64,000 nucleotides of DNA from Bacteroidales bacterium UBA1374. GTDB lineage: Bacteria; Bacteroidota; Bacteroidia; Bacteroidales; UBA932. Of this stretch, positions 6,884 to 16,205 are shown piece after piece; within the stretch, counting starts at the first letter, position 1, and every line of letters starts with the position of its first letter. The notes under the pieces were generated by a model. The model made no database searches. It worked only from the letters and a program-made list of their open reading frames with translations, and had not been told where the DNA came from. The translations under genes and the position numbers were made by a program. The stretch is taken from NCBI GenBank assembly GCA_002305545.1, contig DBRG01000017.1, positions 141,656 through 205,655 on the forward strand, given 5' to 3'.

Positions 6884-8161
6884 ATGAATCGTTTTATACT
6901 AATCGCCATACTGTTGTGCCTGTTCCCGGCAGGTTCCTGCAAGAGAACACCAAAGGAAACAGCCGCAGCACTTTCTGCTTTCAAGTCGCTGGAGTACGTT
7001 CTGGAAAAAGATGGAGGAGCTCTTTGGGGCTCTGCATTGTACGCGCCAACTTTCTTAGTGAATCCGGAAACAAAAGTCATCTATGCCGACAGGAAGGACG
7101 AACAGGGGCTGCTGCAATCCCTTGACGGTATATGGACAGGCACATTTCCGGAACAAATGAACCCGGCCAATTCAGTCGCCGAACTGGGAGGGATGAAATG
7201 GGTCATGGCAACCTGGCCTCTTCCTGAAAGTGAATTTGAAAGGAATGTACTGTTGGTTCACGAAACATTTCATTACCGCCAGCCTGAACTGGGGCTGGAT
7301 CCCGAACCTGGCCTGTGTGAGCACATGGAGAACACTGCAGCCCGGATATGGCTTAAGATGGAATGGAACGCCCTGGATGAGGCCATCAGGGAAGAAAATC
7401 CAGCGTCTGCTGCTGAATCCATTCGCCATGCTTTGCATTTCAGAAACAACCGCCTGTCGGAGTTTCCTGCAGAAGCACGGGTGAATGAAGATGCTTTTAT
7501 CATCCTGGAAGGCCTTCCAGAGTATACTGCCTACAAGCTTTGCTGCCGTGATGCAGCTAGTATGGCGGAACAAGTCCTGGAGAGCCGCAAGCGTCACTGG
7601 AACAACGAGTCGTTCGTATATGCCTTTGCTTACCATTCGGGGCTGGCATACGGCTATTTACTGGACCGTTTTGAAATTTCCTGGCGGAGTGAGCTGAAAA
7701 AAGACACATCCCTTCCCGACATGTTGGAAAAAGCACTGCTTACCTATGGGGAAGCACCCCCTGTTCCTGATTCAATTATGCTAAAACAATACGGATACGA
7801 CACCATAGTGACGGAAGAAAACGAAAAGGAGCAGGAAAAAATTCGTATACGGGATGCCTTTATCCATACTTTTACCCGGGATACCGTCCTGGCCATTCCC
7901 TTAAGGCAATTCAACATGGGATTCACCCCTGTCAATGTACAGTCTCTGGGCCAACTGGGGACATTGTATCCCAATATCCGGATTACCGGAGATTTTGGAA
8001 TATTGGAGGTAACAGAAGGCGGATGCCTGATCTCTACAGACTGGTCTACCGCTTTCGTCCCTTACAAGGCTCCCGGATGGAACCTGGAGCTTGAAGATGG
8101 GTTCGACATCTTCCCGCCTGTTGAAGCAACTCCTCTTATTTACAGGATTGCCGAGATGTAG
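6884..8161 (+). CDS. Putative zinc metallopeptidase lipoprotein
   Basis: A 425-residue predicted lipoprotein: hydrophobic signal followed by lipobox PAGSC with Cys19. It has a zinc-protease HExxH motif, HETFH (His126, Glu127, His130), and about 80 residues later EGLPEYTAYK, where Glu209 or Glu213 could be the third ligand as in gluzincins. The substrate is unknown; I do not recognise a named family. The C-terminal 100 residues look beta-rich. It would face the periplasm or cell surface. Its 3' end overlaps the convergent esterase by 22 bases. The HExxH motif is directly visible; peptidase activity is inferred. Confidence 0.65.
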   Translation: MNRFILIAILLCLFPAGSCKRTPKETAAALSAFKSLEYVLEKDGGALWGSALYAPTFLVNPETKVIYADRKDEQGLLQSLDGIWTGTFPEQMNPANSVAELGGMKWVMATWPLPESEFERNVLLVHETFHYRQPELGLDPEPGLCEHMENTAARIWLKMEWNALDEAIREENPASAAESIRHALHFRNNRLSEFPAEARVNEDAFIILEGLPEYTAYKLCCRDAASMAEQVLESRKRHWNNESFVYAFAYHSGLAYGYLLDRFEISWRSELKKDTSLPDMLEKALLTYGEAPPVPDSIMLKQYGYDTIVTEENEKEQEKIRIRDAFIHTFTRDTVLAIPLRQFNMGFTPVNVQSLGQLGTLYPNIRITGDFGILEVTEGGCLISTDWSTAFVPYKAPGWNLELEDGFDIFPPVEATPLIYRIAEM

Positions 8162-8985
8162 GGAAGTGCCCTTCGGAGGGCTGCCTGCCAGTATTCCCAG
8201 GAATGTGCCCCGTCGAATATCCTAACCTGCAAAGGTATGCCCTTCTCTTTCATGGCAAGGGAAAATTCAACGTTGGCAGCATAAGTGAAGTCATCGTCAC
8301 CACAATCGATGACCCAGGTCACAGAACGTAATGGGGAAATCTCATCCGGGGAGAGCCCTTCAATGTATTTCACTGCATTATGATCCTCTACACTTTGCTG
8401 GATCTCCCTGTTTACCGGATTATCCTCCCTGAACATGGCAAGTTCCATTCTATACAGGTAGGCGCTCATGGCATAAACAACCGAGAAAAGATCCGGCCTG
8501 TGGCATCCGTATATGACAGAGCCCTGACCTCCCATGGACAATCCGGCAATGGCACGTGACCCTTTTTCTGCACGGATCCTGTAGCGGTTTTCCACCACAG
8601 GCATGAATTCCTTAAAAAAATGATCCTCAAAATTCCAGGTTCCCCCGTTGAAATAAGTCATTAAAGTGGTACCGGCATCGGGCATGACAATGATCATCTG
8701 ACGGGACTCTCCGGCTGCCATCAACTGGTCAGCGATACGGACCATGTTTCCTACGCGGCCCCAGTCAACCCAGGATCCTCCTCCTCCATGCAACAAATAA
8801 AGGACCGGATACTCCTTTCCGTTATCATTGTCATAGCTTTCCGGAAGATACACCGCAAAGTGACGTACTTCTCCCAATATCTGACTTTCCATGGAATCTG
8901 CCACATATTTTCCGCGTGCTTCGGCCCTGAACGAGACCAGCGAACATAATATAATAAGGATCAATACACTAATGATTTTTTTCAT
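8140..8985 (-). CDS. Secreted esterase, alpha/beta hydrolase (esterase D / CE1-like)
   Basis: The start is set at 8985 because MKKIISVLIL begins a clear signal peptide ending near ARG; the frame remains open further upstream without function. The mature protein has the PF00756 putative-esterase fold: oxyanion region LYLLHGGGGSW, nucleophile Ser150 in GLSMGG, acid in VIDCGDDDF, and catalytic His in DGAHSWEYW. This family covers feruloyl and acetyl-xylan esterases and S-formylglutathione hydrolase. Secretion favours a role on plant-wall esters. It is a single-domain protein of 281 residues, lacking the CBM48-like domain of the relative at 24291. Confidence 0.85.
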   Translation of the reverse strand: MKKIISVLILIILCSLVSFRAEARGKYVADSMESQILGEVRHFAVYLPESYDNDNGKEYPVLYLLHGGGGSWVDWGRVGNMVRIADQLMAAGESRQMIIVMPDAGTTLMTYFNGGTWNFEDHFFKEFMPVVENRYRIRAEKGSRAIAGLSMGGQGSVIYGCHRPDLFSVVYAMSAYLYRMELAMFREDNPVNREIQQSVEDHNAVKYIEGLSPDEISPLRSVTWVIDCGDDDFTYAANVEFSLAMKEKGIPLQVRIFDGAHSWEYWQAALRRALPYISAIL

Positions 8986-9036
8986 AGTCACTCTTTTTTT
9001 CTTTACCAAATTAGTACAATATTCCCCCAAACCTTC

Positions 9037-9044
9037 TATATTTG
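9037..9044 (+). promoter_or_regulatory. Predicted -7 box of the B12 operon
   Basis: TATATTTG is a perfect TAnnTTTG box. Transcription would begin near 9049, exactly where the cobalamin riboswitch begins. Confidence 0.65.
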
Positions 9045-9049
9045 CACAG

Positions 9050-9235
9050 CATCGGTTCCAACGGACCTGAAAACGGTTCAAAGGATTAAAAGGGAATGCC
9101 GTGAAACTCGGCAACAGTTCCCGCTGCTGTGAGTCCCAGGAACAAAAGTTCCAAAGAATCTGTCAATCTTGCCACTGACCTAACGGTTCGGGAAGGCGCC
9201 AGATAAAGGGATAAGTCAGAAGACCTGCCGTTGTA
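9050..9235 (+). promoter_or_regulatory. Cobalamin (B12) riboswitch
   Basis: The leader shows the hallmarks of an adenosylcobalamin-class aptamer: AAAAGGGAATGCCGTGAAA with the paired CTCGGCAACAG arm, CCCGCTGCTGTGA, GCCACTG, GGGAAGGCGCCAG, and a B12 box matching AAGTCAGAAGACCTGCC at 9213-9229. It ends about 35 bases before the first ATG at 9269. I see no strong U-tract terminator, so control is more likely translational. B12 should repress the four downstream genes. Confidence 0.95.
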
Positions 9236-9268
9236 CTATTAGCGGAGAACTAACTAATTTTCCAGAAC

Positions 9269-10063
9269 ATGAAACATTTGTCTTTTTTATGTGCATTGTG
9301 CCTGACAGGACTTTTGTCAGGCTGCCAGCCGTGTATTCCGGGAGAGCCGGCTCCTTACGTCATAACATTTGAAGATGCTCCTGCTGCATCGCTGGCCGTA
9401 TCCCCATACGGAGATAACCTCTATGACCAGTCTTTCATGCCTTATACGCACGCCCTTACGGGATTGCGTTTTGGTTATGACTTCGCATCATATGAATATG
9501 AGGGATATGCGTATACCACCTGGAACGGGATTGTTCCCTCCCGGTGGAACGATATGGAAACGGCAGGGTATCAAAACCAGTGCAGTGTTTATTATAAAGA
9601 TACACTGACCGGCAAGGGGGGACATGGCAATTCAGAAACTTTTGCCCTGGTATATATAGGCACTGATTCGGAGATTTCTTTTAATGACCCGGAAAAAGAA
9701 ATGGTCATACACTCACTGTTCGTTGCAAACAGCAGTTACACAGCACTTTCCATGCTGCATGGAGACATGTTCTGCAAAGTTTTCTCCTACCAGGACCAGG
9801 ATTGGCTGAAACTCACCTTTACAGGGCACGGAAAAGACGGGCAGGTAAAAGGAACGGTGGATTGTTACCTGGCCGATTTCAGGACACCTGCAGGAGATGG
9901 GATTATCACCTCCTGGAAAAAAGTGGACCTTTCCTCCCTGGGTCACATCCATAAGCTGACCTTCACCATGGAGAGTTCCGATTCCGGTCCCTGGGGCATG
10001 AACACTCCTGCGTACTTTTGTATGGACAATATCATCTTCAGTGAATATTCGCTCCTTATATGA
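9269..10063 (+). CDS. DUF4465 surface lipoprotein of B12 locus (BtuH-like)
   Basis: A 264-residue lipoprotein with signal peptide and lipobox LLSGC (Cys19). The rest matches the DUF4465 layout: beta-rich, with conserved segments near YDQSFMPYTH, GLRFGYDFASYEYEGYAYTTWNGI, and a C-terminal GPWGMNTPAYFCMDNI. DUF4465 lipoproteins recur in Bacteroides B12-uptake loci, and to my knowledge some have been shown to bind cobalamin at the cell surface (BtuH). It is first in the riboswitch-controlled operon and ends in an ATGA overlap with btuG. B12 binding is inferred from family and context. Confidence 0.8.
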   Translation: MKHLSFLCALCLTGLLSGCQPCIPGEPAPYVITFEDAPAASLAVSPYGDNLYDQSFMPYTHALTGLRFGYDFASYEYEGYAYTTWNGIVPSRWNDMETAGYQNQCSVYYKDTLTGKGGHGNSETFALVYIGTDSEISFNDPEKEMVIHSLFVANSSYTALSMLHGDMFCKVFSYQDQDWLKLTFTGHGKDGQVKGTVDCYLADFRTPAGDGIITSWKKVDLSSLGHIHKLTFTMESSDSGPWGMNTPAYFCMDNIIFSEYSLLI

Positions 10064-11088
10064 AAAGATTTAACCTCCTGATCACTGCGGGACTGTTTCT
10101 CTTGTTGCTGCCGGTTGCCTCTTGCATGAAATACGGGCCATCGCAGACAGAGACTTTTCTGACCGGTCCCGCGGGAGAAGGGTTGTTTATCATAAACGAG
10201 GGTAATTTCATGTATGCCAATGCCTCGCTCACCTATTACATTCCCGGTTCGGGAAAGACTGAGAACGAAGTGTTCATCCGGGCCAATGGCATAAACCTGG
10301 GGGATGTAGCCCAATCCATGTCGATCCATGGAGGTAACGGGTACATAGTGGTGAACAACTCGGGAGTGATATTTGTCATTGACCCTGACACTTTCCGGCT
10401 CAAAGGAAGTATCACCGGGTTGATATCGCCCAGGTACATTCATTGTATTGATGACAGAAAAGCCTATGTAACAGACCTCTACCAGGAAAAAATTACCCTG
10501 GTTGATCTTCAGGCTTACCGTGTATCGGGTCATATTCCCACCCCCGGGCACCGTTCCACGGAAAAAATGGTCCAATGGGAGAATTTTCTATTTGTAACCT
10601 GCTGGTCTTATGATAATAAAATACTGGTCATCGATACCGCTACAGACCGGATAACAGATTCGCTGGAGGTGGGTTACCAGCCGACTGACCTGGTGCTGGA
10701 TAGGAACGGAAAAATCTGGTGTGCTGCAGCCGGGAATCTTTACCGCATAGATGCGCGCAGCAGAAAGATTGAAAAAACCTTTCCCCTCCAGGCAGACGGA
10801 GCCCGTTCTTATCTGGCCCTCAACGCATCCTCCGACACGCTGTATTACCTGAATAAAAGCCTGTGGCGTATGGCCACAAACCAGGCTACTACAGACAATA
10901 CACCATTCATAGTACTGGATGACAGGCCCTATTATGGCCTGGCCGTTGACCCGGTAACATCCCATATTTACATTGCCGATGCAATGGACTATGTACAGCA
11001 GGGCAAGGTGTTCCGTTTCACTCCCCGGGGAGATCCCGTGGATACCCTGACCACGGGAATAAATCCCGGATTTTTTTGCTTTAAATGA
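10060..11088 (+). CDS. btuG: BtuG-like cobalamin-binding beta-propeller lipoprotein
   Basis: A 342-residue lipoprotein (lipobox VASC, Cys22) made of YncE-like beta-propeller repeats (DUF5074 type). The opening GLFIINEGNFMYANASLTYY and the blades VVNNSGVIFVIDPDTF, YVTDLYQEKITLVDL and ILVIDTATDRITDSL are typical of Bacteroidota BtuG. BtuG is a surface protein that captures B12, or strips it from other carriers, and hands it to the BtuB receptor. The btuB gene lies two genes downstream in the same riboswitch-controlled operon. Both ends overlap neighbours by ATGA. Confidence 0.88.
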   Translation: MKRFNLLITAGLFLLLLPVASCMKYGPSQTETFLTGPAGEGLFIINEGNFMYANASLTYYIPGSGKTENEVFIRANGINLGDVAQSMSIHGGNGYIVVNNSGVIFVIDPDTFRLKGSITGLISPRYIHCIDDRKAYVTDLYQEKITLVDLQAYRVSGHIPTPGHRSTEKMVQWENFLFVTCWSYDNKILVIDTATDRITDSLEVGYQPTDLVLDRNGKIWCAAAGNLYRIDARSRKIEKTFPLQADGARSYLALNASSDTLYYLNKSLWRMATNQATTDNTPFIVLDDRPYYGLAVDPVTSHIYIADAMDYVQQGKVFRFTPRGDPVDTLTTGINPGFFCFK

Positions 11089-12548
11089 AAACCAACACAC
11101 ATCATATCCTGATTACGGCCATCTGCCTTTTTCTCTTCGCCGGGTGCAACATGGGGAGGGAATTATACAACGAGCCAGCACCACTCATAACGTTTGATGT
11201 CCCGGACGGTCAATACACGGTGAAAACAGGACAAACCCTGGCTATCGTGCCGCAGATCAGTTATGATACCGGTGCGTCCTACACATGGGAACTGGACGGC
11301 ATAATTGTCGGAACAGATAAATATTTTACTTTCAGTGCACAGGAACCCGGAACTTACTTCCTGACCTTTAAGGTGACAAGACCGGACACAACCGTAAGCA
11401 AACAAGTAAAGATAAATGTCATCAGGAAAGCTCCCCCGCATATCTATCTGGCAGTGCCCGAAAACGGTTACTCCGTTCTTACAGCTACCGGGTTGACACT
11501 AAGGCCTATTGTTGATAACGGAAAGAACGCAACTTACCTGTGGAAAGTCGACCAGGTGGAAGTGAGCCGGGACAGCATCTATACCTTCACATCATCCCGT
11601 GAGGGAAATTATGATGTGTTTTTCAGTGCTGTCAATGAAGACGGAGCGGATGAAATCCTGTTCAGGGTCAATGTGGTGGATACCTTGCCCGGAAGTGGTG
11701 ATACCGGCGCTACGGATGATCCGCCCCTGCCCTCGGGAAAGTATTACCGTCCTTCAAATCAGGGAAGCAATGCCCACTGGAGTGCGGTCCTGGAATACAC
11801 CCCGGCTCCTGGACAATTCATCAACGAGCTGGAGACGGGAGGATTTTCGGGAGAGAACACCCCGGAAAAAGCAATACATTATGCAGAAAAACGGTTGCAA
11901 CAAGGCTTGTTCGTGTCCCTTGGGGCTTTTGGGGGATACCTGGTCGCGGGTTTCGATCACAGTATAGTGAATGATGGCGGGTACAACCTGCAGATAACGG
12001 GAAACACACACGAGAATTCCTCTGAACCCGGTATCGTCTGGGTCATGCAGGACAGCAACGGAAACGGCCTGCCGGATGATACCTGGTATGAGCTCAGGGG
12101 AAGCGAACACAGCAATAACCGCACTACCCGGAGCTATGCAGTAACATATTTCCGTCAAAGGGAAACTGGACGACCCGTATACTGGACAGACAATGAGGGT
12201 AGTACAGGAACCATAGATTACCTGGGATCGTTCCACAGCCAGGACAGTTACTATCCGCTGTGGATTGACAGGGATTATTACACCCTTACGGGCACACGTC
12301 TTGAATCACGCAATTACCTTTCCCCAACCGGTTCATGGATCAGCCCTGCGTACGACTGGGGCTATGCAGACAACAACGAGCAGGATTTGTTCCGCATAGC
12401 AGATGCCGTCACCCCTAAGGGAGAACCGGTTGAAATGGATTTCATAGATTTTGTAAAAGTGCAGACCGGGGTGCAGGGGAAATCAGGATGGCTGGGAGAA
12501 ATTTCAACCGAGATCTGCTCTATCAGTGATTATAATCTAATCAAATGA
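11085..12548 (+). CDS. PKD-like surface lipoprotein of B12 locus
   Basis: A 487-residue lipoprotein (FAGC lipobox). The N-terminal half carries two immunoglobulin/PKD-like repeats (about 30-110 and 115-200), each with a xYxWxxDG core and ending in a TFxV strand. A proline-rich linker near 205-215 leads to a C-terminal beta-rich domain with an acidic DSNGNGLPDDTWYEL loop that looks calcium-binding. Proteins of this type recur between btuG and btuB in Bacteroidota. Their exact role is not established; surface presentation or B12 capture is likely. ATGA overlaps on both sides show tight coupling. Confidence 0.75.
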   Translation: MKTNTHHILITAICLFLFAGCNMGRELYNEPAPLITFDVPDGQYTVKTGQTLAIVPQISYDTGASYTWELDGIIVGTDKYFTFSAQEPGTYFLTFKVTRPDTTVSKQVKINVIRKAPPHIYLAVPENGYSVLTATGLTLRPIVDNGKNATYLWKVDQVEVSRDSIYTFTSSREGNYDVFFSAVNEDGADEILFRVNVVDTLPGSGDTGATDDPPLPSGKYYRPSNQGSNAHWSAVLEYTPAPGQFINELETGGFSGENTPEKAIHYAEKRLQQGLFVSLGAFGGYLVAGFDHSIVNDGGYNLQITGNTHENSSEPGIVWVMQDSNGNGLPDDTWYELRGSEHSNNRTTRSYAVTYFRQRETGRPVYWTDNEGSTGTIDYLGSFHSQDSYYPLWIDRDYYTLTGTRLESRNYLSPTGSWISPAYDWGYADNNEQDLFRIADAVTPKGEPVEMDFIDFVKVQTGVQGKSGWLGEISTEICSISDYNLIK

Positions 12549-14581
12549 CCAGGTTTCTGATCCCGGTTGTCATGGTGCTGTTATCCGGTATTTCTGTCCA
12601 CGCACAGGATTCGGCTGAAGTACGTCAACTGGATTCCATCCGCATAACAGCCCGGGCAAGGCTCAGGGACATGGGAGTGCAAAAGACCTCCCTTGATTCA
12701 CTGGAGCTGCGCAGTGACATCACCGGGTCCCTGGCACAGGTGCTGACCCGGACCAGTACGCTGTTCATTAAGCACTACGGGCGGGCCACGCTGTCCACCG
12801 CATCTTTCAGAGGTGCCTCCCCATCCCATACCCAGGTCACCTGGAATGGAATGAAAATCAACTCACCCATGCTGGGCATGGTGGATTTTTCAACCATTCC
12901 CTCCTATTTCGTCGATAAGGCCGATCTTTATCACGGGCCCGGATCAGTGACATTGTCCTCGGGCGGACTGGGCGGAGCGATAGCCCTTTCCAGCGCCATC
13001 CCGCAACAGGATGGGATTTCACTCAGTTTCATCCAGGGAGCAGGGAGCTTCCTGACTTTTGATGAGTTCCTGCGCTTCACCGTCAAAAAACCAACATGGA
13101 GCGCCTCGACCCGACTCTATGTTGCATCTTCCAGAAATGATTACAAATACATAAACTATAGAAAAAAACATTTCTTTTACGATGACCAGGGCAATGTGAG
13201 CGGGTACGAATATCCCGTTGAGCGCAATAAAAACGGGTCTTTCATGGATTTTCATGTTTTGCAGGACTTTTACCTTACCGGCCGGAGCAACGGAACATGG
13301 AACATATCGGCCTGGTATGCCCGCACGGATCGCGGCATTCCCCTGCTGAATGTAGATTACAAGGAAAACGCAGGTGTGGCGAACAACCAGAAGGACAACA
13401 CCTTCAGGGCAACTGCCGGATGGCGCAAGATATCGGGCAACAGCAAGCTGGAAGTGCATACCGGCTACACCTATACCGACATGCTTTATCAATACGACCG
13501 TGACCTTGGCAACGGGGAACGGGCCATCATGGTGCATTCACAGAGTAATGTGCATTCCCTGTCCGCTGACGTAGAAGGAGAATGGTATCTGAAGAAATGG
13601 ATGTTCTCGGCTGACATTTCATTGAACCAGCATTTTGTGACAAGCACAGACAAGGCCGTGATCTCGGTGGAAGGAGAGCAGTCTCTGCTGGGTTACCAGC
13701 AGGCGCGCCTGGAAATGTCAGCTTATGTGGATGCCAGATACCGTCCTACAGAAAGGCTCGGCCTGTCTGTCAGCCTGCGGGAAGACCTGTACGGAAAAGA
13801 ACTGACACCGCCCATTCCTTCTTTTTTTGCAGAATTCCTGGTATCTCGCAAGGGACAGGTGACACTCAAGGCATCGGCCACAAGGAACTATCGCTATCCC
13901 ACGCTCAATGACCTGTATTTCATGCCGGGCGGCAATCCCCTGCTCAAGCCGGAAGAAGGCATAAGTTTTGACGGAGGGTTGTCTGCACAGCACCTGGGCA
14001 GACTGTTCCGTTGGAGCGGGAACGTCACCGGTTTTTACTCCCGTATCAGCAACTGGATTGCCTGGTTGCCGACATTCAAGGGATTCTGGTCTCCCGTGAA
14101 TGTTAAACAGGTGAAAAGTTACGGGATCGAATGCAGGGGTTCCCTGGAAATAATACCGGGCCATGACTGGAAAATTGGAGGAAACGGCAATTTCTCCTGG
14201 ACCAGGTCTTTGAACCTGGGGGATCCCGTTAGCTGGGCAGACGAAGCCATCGGAAAACAACTGGTCTATATTCCGGAGTTTTCTGCCGCCTTTACAGGGA
14301 GGGTCAGCTGGAAAGAGTGGACCTTTAGCTACGACTGGACCTATTACAGTGAACGTTATACTACATCGAGCAACCAGACCCGAACACAGCTGGGGGTGCT
14401 GGGCCCCTATTTCATGAATGACATTGCGCTGGAAAAAAGTATCCGGCTAAACCGTGCTGTCCTGCATGTGAAGGCGATCGTTAGGAACCTCTTCAACGAA
14501 GCCTATGAAACGGTCCTTGCCAGGCCCATGCCCGGCATCAATTACACGCTTTCCATAGGGATAGTCCCTCTTTTCCGGTAA
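12545..14581 (+). CDS. btuB: TonB-dependent cobalamin receptor BtuB
   Basis: A 678-residue TonB-dependent outer-membrane receptor. After a signal peptide ending at VHAQ come the plug domain (about 30-160, with LSSGGLGGAIAL) and a 22-strand barrel ending in the terminal beta-signal ...YTLSIGIVPLFR. No CarboxypepD-like N-terminal extension is present, unlike the SusC proteins here. Assignment to B12 rests on the riboswitch and the btuG and DUF4465 partners. It imports cobalamin using TonB energy. The gene is last in the operon, 19 bases from the convergent metallophosphoesterase. Confidence 0.9.
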   Translation: MTRFLIPVVMVLLSGISVHAQDSAEVRQLDSIRITARARLRDMGVQKTSLDSLELRSDITGSLAQVLTRTSTLFIKHYGRATLSTASFRGASPSHTQVTWNGMKINSPMLGMVDFSTIPSYFVDKADLYHGPGSVTLSSGGLGGAIALSSAIPQQDGISLSFIQGAGSFLTFDEFLRFTVKKPTWSASTRLYVASSRNDYKYINYRKKHFFYDDQGNVSGYEYPVERNKNGSFMDFHVLQDFYLTGRSNGTWNISAWYARTDRGIPLLNVDYKENAGVANNQKDNTFRATAGWRKISGNSKLEVHTGYTYTDMLYQYDRDLGNGERAIMVHSQSNVHSLSADVEGEWYLKKWMFSADISLNQHFVTSTDKAVISVEGEQSLLGYQQARLEMSAYVDARYRPTERLGLSVSLREDLYGKELTPPIPSFFAEFLVSRKGQVTLKASATRNYRYPTLNDLYFMPGGNPLLKPEEGISFDGGLSAQHLGRLFRWSGNVTGFYSRISNWIAWLPTFKGFWSPVNVKQVKSYGIECRGSLEIIPGHDWKIGGNGNFSWTRSLNLGDPVSWADEAIGKQLVYIPEFSAAFTGRVSWKEWTFSYDWTYYSERYTTSSNQTRTQLGVLGPYFMNDIALEKSIRLNRAVLHVKAIVRNLFNEAYETVLARPMPGINYTLSIGIVPLFR

Positions 14582-14600
14582 ACAACCCGGTCTTCCCATG

Positions 14601-15713
14601 TTACCGGATCACCACATATTCACTGCGTGGTACCCCTATGCGGAATGGCGGGCCCCAGATGCCCAGCCCCGATGTGACGTAAAACCGGGTCGTTCCCCGG
14701 GTATACTCTCCATAAAAAAGATCGTTCACCTGCCGGACCAGGAGAGAAACAGGCCACAGTTGACCACCGTGCGTGTGGCCGGAGAGTTGGAAATCTGTAC
14801 CAAAGTCAACAGCCTCGGCACTCCCCAAAGGCTGGTGGTCCAGGACAAGCAGGGGTAAATCCCTTTCCCGGGAGGCATAAGCCGAGGCTTCCCACACCTG
14901 GCGGAGTGTTTTCCTTCCGGCCACCGAATGGTCTTCCCTGCCCAGGATGTATGCCACACCGGGGATCCGGACAACCGAATCCCGCAAGACCACGATCCCC
15001 TGTCCAGCGATCCATTGGAGCGCCTCATCCTCGTGTGCGTAAAATTCATGGTTCCCGGGCACCGCATAGATTCCCATGGGCGCTTCCAGCTGCTGCAGCA
15101 GTGATCCCATGTTCTGTGCCTTCACCTGCTCCAGGGAGCGGTCAATCAAGTCCCCCACTACCAGGATCACATCCGGTTTTTCCTTGTTGATGGCCCCGAC
15201 GAATTGCTCCAACCGTGCTGAATCCACCAGCAAGCCCAGGTGCAGATCGCTGATGGCCACCATCTTGACAGATCCGGACAATCCAAAATGAACTTCCTTC
15301 CGTGTAAAATGCCTGTACCTGAAATTCCCGGCCAGCAACAAACCCAGCAAAAGAGCCAGAACGGAAAACCATAAAACGGCACGGCCTGCCATGGGTAACA
15401 CGATCCCCGTCCTGAATAGACGGAGCACCATCCCCGTCAGGTCAACAAGCACTACCAGCATCAGCGCATAGAGCAAAAGAACCATCCAGGTGTAGGAAAG
15501 CCTCATCCAAAAAGCATGTACTCCGGGCCAGGGAAGGGTTACCATATTCATCAGGGGCAAGGAGAGCATCATCAGGGCACCCCAGATAATGAAGACCCAT
15601 TTCAGACAGGGTCCGTGAAACGGTGACCATTGATAACCCCGGTAAAGCACATAAAAGTTACCCAGGCCATAGATGATCAAAAGCAGTAAGAAAAAAAAAG
15701 CAAAATGTTTCAT
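14601..15713 (-). CDS. Membrane-anchored metallophosphoesterase
   Basis: A 370-residue protein. Four hydrophobic segments fill about residues 1-130. A calcineurin-like phosphoesterase domain follows with all metal motifs: DLHLG, GDLIDRS, GNHEF, the LDHQP histidine and GHTHGGQ. This layout matches the YaeI/YkuE-like family, which acts on phospholipid headgroup or nucleotide-type phosphodiesters at the membrane; the substrate here is unknown. It begins in an ATGA overlap with the acetyltransferase gene and so is transcribed from that gene's promoter. Confidence 0.88.
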   Translation of the reverse strand: MKHFAFFFLLLLIIYGLGNFYVLYRGYQWSPFHGPCLKWVFIIWGALMMLSLPLMNMVTLPWPGVHAFWMRLSYTWMVLLLYALMLVVLVDLTGMVLRLFRTGIVLPMAGRAVLWFSVLALLLGLLLAGNFRYRHFTRKEVHFGLSGSVKMVAISDLHLGLLVDSARLEQFVGAINKEKPDVILVVGDLIDRSLEQVKAQNMGSLLQQLEAPMGIYAVPGNHEFYAHEDEALQWIAGQGIVVLRDSVVRIPGVAYILGREDHSVAGRKTLRQVWEASAYASRERDLPLLVLDHQPLGSAEAVDFGTDFQLSGHTHGGQLWPVSLLVRQVNDLFYGEYTRGTTRFYVTSGLGIWGPPFRIGVPRSEYVVIR

Positions 15714-16183
15714 TCAGCGGGTTTGAACGTGTCCGGATCCCTGAGCCACTCAAAGGTGGTGTAATGCTCGTCGGTCATGCCCAGCTTGCGGTATGTTTCT
15801 ATCGCCCGGGGATTGTTCCTGGCCACATACAGGCGAATTCCGATCACATCTTCAGATTGTTTGACCAGTTCCTGCAAATGTTTGTAGAGCGCCTTGTAGA
15901 TACCCATCCTGCGAAATTTGGGAACAGTGTATACGCTCTGTATCCACCAAATCCAGGCGTTGCGCCAGTCACTCCATTCCCTTGTGACGAGCAACGAGGC
16001 GGCTATCTCTCCGTTGACTTCTGCTATGTAAGCAGTCCCACGGTTTTCATCTTCCAGGTAAGCGCAGGTTCCCTGGAAAACCGTCTGGTAATCCAACATG
16101 ATGTTTTCCGATTCAAGCGCCATGTGTACCTGGTTCGTTGCCAGGACCCCGGCATCTGTTAAGGTGGCTTTTCTTATGATCAT
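15710..16183 (-). CDS. GNAT family N-acetyltransferase
   Basis: A 157-residue GNAT protein. The acetyl-CoA pyrophosphate loop is at VPKFRRMGIYKALYKHL (motif A, RRMGIY), and motif B is near RLYVARNNPRAIETYRKLGM. The acceptor substrate cannot be read from the sequence. The start at 16183 is supported by a perfect TAnnTTTG box four bases upstream, implying a leaderless transcript. It is co-transcribed with the metallophosphoesterase and divergent from the prolyl-tRNA editing gene. Confidence 0.88.
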   Translation of the reverse strand: MIIRKATLTDAGVLATNQVHMALESENIMLDYQTVFQGTCAYLEDENRGTAYIAEVNGEIAASLLVTREWSDWRNAWIWWIQSVYTVPKFRRMGIYKALYKHLQELVKQSEDVIGIRLYVARNNPRAIETYRKLGMTDEHYTTFEWLRDPDTFKPAE

Positions 16184-16187
16184 TGGG

Positions 16188-16195
16188 CAAATATA
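16188..16195 (-). promoter_or_regulatory. Predicted -7 box directly before the GNAT start
   Basis: The minus strand reads TATATTTG, then CCCA, then ATG. With the usual start site the mRNA would begin at or near the A of ATG. Confidence 0.6.
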
Positions 16196-16197
16196 AG

Positions 16198-16205
16198 TAT
16201 TTTTG
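16198..16205 (+). promoter_or_regulatory. Predicted -7 box directly before the tRNA-editing gene
   Basis: TATTTTTG followed by TATC and the ATG at 16210. It lies only two bases from the opposing GNAT box, so each promoter's -33 region must sit inside the other gene. Confidence 0.6.

Noticed and set aside
14598..15291. Several + strand frames opposite the metallophosphoesterase
   Set aside because: They are shadows of the well-supported minus-strand gene, with proline- and arginine-rich, domain-free translations.
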